This document shows, in pieces, positions 61,138 through 64,000 of a stretch of DNA of 64,000 nt. The notes under the pieces were generated by a model. That model did not search any database. It was not told the DNA's origin and saw only the letters and a list, made by a program, of their open reading frames with translations. Positions within the stretch are counted from its first letter, which is position 1. Every line of letters begins with the position of its first letter. Source of the DNA: Sabulicella glaciei (GTDB taxonomy: Bacteria > Pseudomonadota > Alphaproteobacteria > Acetobacterales > Acetobacteraceae). The stretch is from assembly GCF_026183895.1 (NCBI RefSeq), contig NZ_JAPFQI010000011.1:62001-126000 (forward strand), given 5' to 3'. Made by a program: the position numbers and the translations under genes.

Positions 61138-61959
61138 ATGAACCAGCACGCATCGGTTTCAAACGTTCGTTGGCTGCCGAACTACGTCAAGACGTTTGGC
61201 CCACTGCAGGGATCCGGCCTGCTTTGGCACATGGTCCGACTGGACAGGGCTGGCTCCCCAAAGGCCGTCGCGGTCTCTGTGCCAGGACTCGGAAAGGTCT
61301 GGATGCGGGCCGCCACCCGCGATCATTCGATCTTCCAGCAGGTCTGGGTCAAGCGTGAGTACGATCTCGCGCGGGCGGCTCCGCACCAGTTCTCTGCTCT
61401 CATGGAGACCTACCGGGCAGCGCTCGCCCAAGGTCGTCGTCCCCTGATCCTGGATGCGGGCGCGCATGTCGGGATGAGCGTGCTGTGGTGGCGACGCCTC
61501 TTTCCCGAAGCGAGGATCGTCGCGATTGAACCATCCTCGGCCAATCTGGCAATTCTTCGACAGAACGTGGCTGACGAGCCGGATGTCCTGGTCTTGCACG
61601 CCGCTATAGCAGGCAGCCCTGGCCGTCTCCGCGTTGCGGATCCAACCGCGTGTGGTTCGGCAATCCGTTTCAGCCCCGAGGGCAAGGGTGAAGACGTTCC
61701 GGCTTTGACGGTCGCGCAGATCCTGGAGAAGGTGGGCGCGGACGAAATCTTCCTGGCCAAGATCGATATCGAAGGTGGAGAGGCAAGCCTGTTTGCCGGG
61801 GAACTGGGTTGGCTGGACCGCACACAGGCACTTGTCGTGGAAACCCACGACTGGCTTTTCCCGGGGGAGGCGACAAGCAGGGCCTTGTTTGCCGCCATTT
61901 CGACCCGCTCGTTCGACTTCCTGACGAGTGGCGAGAACGTCCTTCTGTTCCGCACCTGA
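61138..61959 (+). CDS. FkbM family methyltransferase
   Basis: 273 residues. Motif I is L-I-L-D-A-G-A-H-V-G-M-S; A-I-E-P-S-S-A-N follows, and K-I-D-I-E-G-G-E is the hallmark FkbM motif. Transfers a methyl group from SAM to O atoms of sugars or polyketides. Codon use is visibly less GC-biased than in its neighbours and it sits beside a possible IS remnant, so recent acquisition is likely. Target unknown; surface glycan is a guess. Confidence 0.85.
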   Translation: MNQHASVSNVRWLPNYVKTFGPLQGSGLLWHMVRLDRAGSPKAVAVSVPGLGKVWMRAATRDHSIFQQVWVKREYDLARAAPHQFSALMETYRAALAQGRRPLILDAGAHVGMSVLWWRRLFPEARIVAIEPSSANLAILRQNVADEPDVLVLHAAIAGSPGRLRVADPTACGSAIRFSPEGKGEDVPALTVAQILEKVGADEIFLAKIDIEGGEASLFAGELGWLDRTQALVVETHDWLFPGEATSRALFAAISTRSFDFLTSGENVLLFRT

Positions 61960-62018
61960 TGTGGGTGGCCGCCGATGCGGGCAGCAGCGGCGTTTGACCG
62001 ATCAGGCGTCAACAGGCT

Positions 62019-63242
62019 CTAGCGCCGGGCGGGCGGAGCGCTGAGCGCCGCGACCTCCTCCGGCTCCGCGCCCAGCTCGCCGAGAATGGCCGCCGTGTCC
62101 TCCCCGAGGCGGGGCGCCAGGCGGCGCACCGTGCCGGGCGTGCCCGAAAGGCGCGGCGTTGGCGCGTGCATCACCACCTCGCGCGCCCCGTCCTGGGCCC
62201 GCACATAGACGCCGCGCCCGGCGACATGCGGATCGGCGAGAAGCTCCGCCGGCCCCAGGATCGGCCCGACCGTGACTCCCTCGGCGCGGAACAGAGCCAG
62301 GCAGGCTTCCTGCGTCATGCCGCCGATGAAGCGGCCGAGGATGGCGTCCACCTCCGCGTCATGGGCCAGCCGCGCGGCGTTGTCGGCGAAGCGCGGATCC
62401 TCGGTCAGCGCCGCCTCGCCGATCGCCGCGAAGATGCGGCGCGCCATGGCCTCGGTGGAGCCGGACAGCGACACCCACAGCCCGTCGGCGCAGCGATACA
62501 CTCCGCGCGGCGAGGCGATCTTGGCGATGCGGGGCGCATCCCCCAGCGCGGCGCGGTTGGTGACGTCCGGCCCCATGATGGAGGCCATCGGCTCCAGCAG
62601 GGACAGGTCCACCACCTGCCCACGCCCGCCGCGCACCTCCACCTCGCGCAGCGCGGCCGCGACGGCGAAGGCGCCGGACAGGCCGGTCACCATGTCGGCC
62701 AGCGCCATGTTGGGCAGTTCCGGCGTGCCGTCCGGCCGGGCATGGCGTTGGGCGAAGCCGCTGAAGCCCTCCACGAGGCTGCCGAAGCCCGGCAATTCCC
62801 GGTAGGGACCGGTCTGGCCCCAGCCGGAGATGCGGACGACCACGAGGCCCGGATTCTCCGCATGCAGCGCCTCCGGCGCCAAGCCCATCGCCTCCAGCGT
62901 GCCTGGGCGGAAGCTTTCCACCAGCACCTGCGCCGAAAGGACAAGGCGGCGCAGCCAGCGTCCCGCCTCCGGGTCGCGCAGGTCGAGGGCGAGGCTGCGC
63001 TTGTTGCGCCCATAGGCCTGCCACCAGCCGTCGAAGCCGCCTGGATGATCCGGGTGCCGTTCCCGCCAGGCGCGCAGCGTGTCCCCGGCGCCGGCCGGCT
63101 CCACCTTGATCACCTCCGCGCCGAAATCCGCGAGCTGCAGAGTCAGCATGTTGCCGGCGACGAGGCGCGACAGGTCCACCACGCGCACCCCGGAAAGCGG
63201 GCCGGTGCGCGACGGGTCAGGATGGACGACCGGCAGGCTCAT
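62019..63242 (-). CDS. CaiB/BaiF CoA-transferase family protein
   Basis: 407 residues, family III CoA transferase. G-V-R-V-V-D-L-S-R at the N-terminus, E-V-I-K-V-E-P-A-G, N-K-R-S-L-A-L-D-L and the segment N-M-A-L-A-D-M-V-T-G with the catalytic Asp are visible. Transfers CoA between acids such as formate, oxalate or carnitine. Its ATG overlaps the stop of the Bug protein gene by 4 nt, as in many Acetobacteraceae and Burkholderiales loci for carboxylate uptake and activation. Confidence 0.9.
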   Translation of the reverse strand: MSLPVVHPDPSRTGPLSGVRVVDLSRLVAGNMLTLQLADFGAEVIKVEPAGAGDTLRAWRERHPDHPGGFDGWWQAYGRNKRSLALDLRDPEAGRWLRRLVLSAQVLVESFRPGTLEAMGLAPEALHAENPGLVVVRISGWGQTGPYRELPGFGSLVEGFSGFAQRHARPDGTPELPNMALADMVTGLSGAFAVAAALREVEVRGGRGQVVDLSLLEPMASIMGPDVTNRAALGDAPRIAKIASPRGVYRCADGLWVSLSGSTEAMARRIFAAIGEAALTEDPRFADNAARLAHDAEVDAILGRFIGGMTQEACLALFRAEGVTVGPILGPAELLADPHVAGRGVYVRAQDGAREVVMHAPTPRLSGTPGTVRRLAPRLGEDTAAILGELGAEPEEVAALSAPPARR

Positions 63243-64000
63243 TCGAGGCGCAGGTCGAGCTGCCGCACCAGGGCGCGCCAGGCCGGCTCCTCCTCGCGCA
63301 GCCGGGCGACGAATTCCTCGCGCCCCTCGCGCAGGATCTCGGTCTGCGAGGCCTGGAAGCGGGCCGCCACCTCCGGGTCGGCCAGGGCGCGGTCCGTCGC
63401 CGCCGCGAGGCGCGCGACGCGGTCCTCCGGCGTTGCGCGCGGCGCGAAGAGCCCGCCCAGCACGGCGATGGGCGGGCCGGGAAGCCCGGCTTCCGCGAGG
63501 GTCGGCACGTCGGGCAGCGCTGCCTCGCGCCGCTCCCCCGTCACGGCCAGGGCGCGCAGCCTTCCGCCCGCGATGTGCGGCATGGAGGCGGTGAGGGAGT
63601 CGGCGGCAAAGACCACCTGCCCGCCGATCAGGTCGGTGAGCGCTGCGCCGCTGCCGCGATAAGGGACGTGCACCGCCTCCACCCCCGCGCGGCGCAGGAA
63701 GGCCTCGGCCGCGAGATGCGTCATCGTGCCCACCCCGGCCGAGGCATAGGCGGTGCGGTCCCGCCGCAGCCGCGCCACCAGCTCCGCCAGGGTCGCGGGC
63801 GCGCCCGGCGCGGTGGAGGCGAGGATGGCGAAGGGCGCGCGCAGCACCGGGGCCACGGCGGTGAAATCCTCCATCGCGTAGCGGAGGTTCGGGTTGATCA
63901 GCGGCAGCACCAGCAGCGCGGCGGTGGAGGAGAAGATGATCGTGTTTCCGTCCGGCTGCGCGCGCGCCACGGATTGGTGAGCGATGGCGCCGCCGCCGCC
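63239..64000 (-). CDS. Bug-family substrate-binding protein, 5' end beyond the window
   Basis: 254 codons are visible; the signal peptide lies past the window edge. The visible start is G-G-G-G-A-I-A-H-Q-S-V-A-R-A-Q-P-D-G, the segment that follows E-N-R-P in Bug proteins, then V-P-Y-R-G-S-G-A-A-L-T-D-L and a typical C-terminus. Periplasmic carboxylate capture. Co-translated with the downstream CoA transferase gene. Confidence 0.9.
   Translation of the reverse strand, partial: GGGGAIAHQSVARAQPDGNTIIFSSTAALLVLPLINPNLRYAMEDFTAVAPVLRAPFAILASTAPGAPATLAELVARLRRDRTAYASAGVGTMTHLAAEAFLRRAGVEAVHVPYRGSGAALTDLIGGQVVFAADSLTASMPHIAGGRLRALAVTGERREAALPDVPTLAEAGLPGPPIAVLGGLFAPRATPEDRVARLAAATDRALADPEVAARFQASQTEILREGREEFVARLREEEPAWRALVRQLDLRLE

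Overview
The window is very GC-rich chromosomal DNA with dense gene packing and many 1-4 nt overlaps between stops and starts. Gene content points to an alphaproteobacterium of the Acetobacteraceae (Roseomonas-like). The evidence is a ChvI-type response regulator near ATP-dependent pckA, a bactofilin, NnrU and DUF2244 proteins, and two Bug-type (tripartite tricarboxylate) binding proteins, one coupled to a CaiB/BaiF CoA transferase. The taxonomic call is an inference; no rRNA or tRNA gene was seen.

Layout. 0-4 kb: the end of lolA, a class I amidotransferase, a probable small RNA with its own promoter and terminator, a fumarylacetoacetase-family enzyme, exonuclease III, a PhzF-family protein and a frameshifted, truncated DnaQ-like exonuclease. 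4-11 kb: a CBS/DUF294 protein, gshB and a hypothetical on the minus strand, back to back with a two-subunit Na+/solute symporter (DUF4212 plus a VC_2705-type permease carrying an EF-hand-like loop). 11-20 kb: gpmI, a TetR/DUF2306 divergent pair, a NaChBac-like sodium channel, NnrU, a periplasmic binding protein, typA, hypotheticals and a PfkB kinase. 20-34 kb: bactofilin, an AEC carrier, a diguanylate cyclase, a Bug protein, a DUF6447 fusion, hydrolases, chvI without chvG, pckA, nth, an MFS carrier and an SDR. 34.7-37.8 kb: polA and an overlapping zinc-finger gene.

38.9-54.1 kb holds the most distinctive locus, an aryl-polyene-type biosynthetic cluster. Eleven overlapping genes (ACP, COG4648 membrane protein, aryl-AMP ligase, hotdog dehydratase, LpxL-like acyltransferase, LolA-like carrier, MMPL exporter, ketosynthase, chain-length factor, second dehydratase, ketoreductase) form one unit. 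Around them lie two methyltransferases, a PlsC-type acyltransferase, a GT2 glycosyltransferase, a polysaccharide deacetylase and a flavoprotein with the motifs of a flavin-dependent halogenase. Together they suggest a pigment in which an aromatic acid is activated on an ACP, extended to a polyene, possibly halogenated and methylated, attached to a lipid and exported to the outer membrane. No ammonia-lyase, second KS or second ACP is visible, so the starter is probably made elsewhere and the gene set is reduced compared with classical aryl-polyene loci.

54-64 kb: LysE exporter, ETHE1-like MBL hydrolase, a GbsR/MarR regulator in front of cydAB, pirin, a second diguanylate cyclase, a possible IS5-like remnant beside an FkbM methyltransferase of visibly lower GC, a CoA transferase and a Bug protein cut by the window end.
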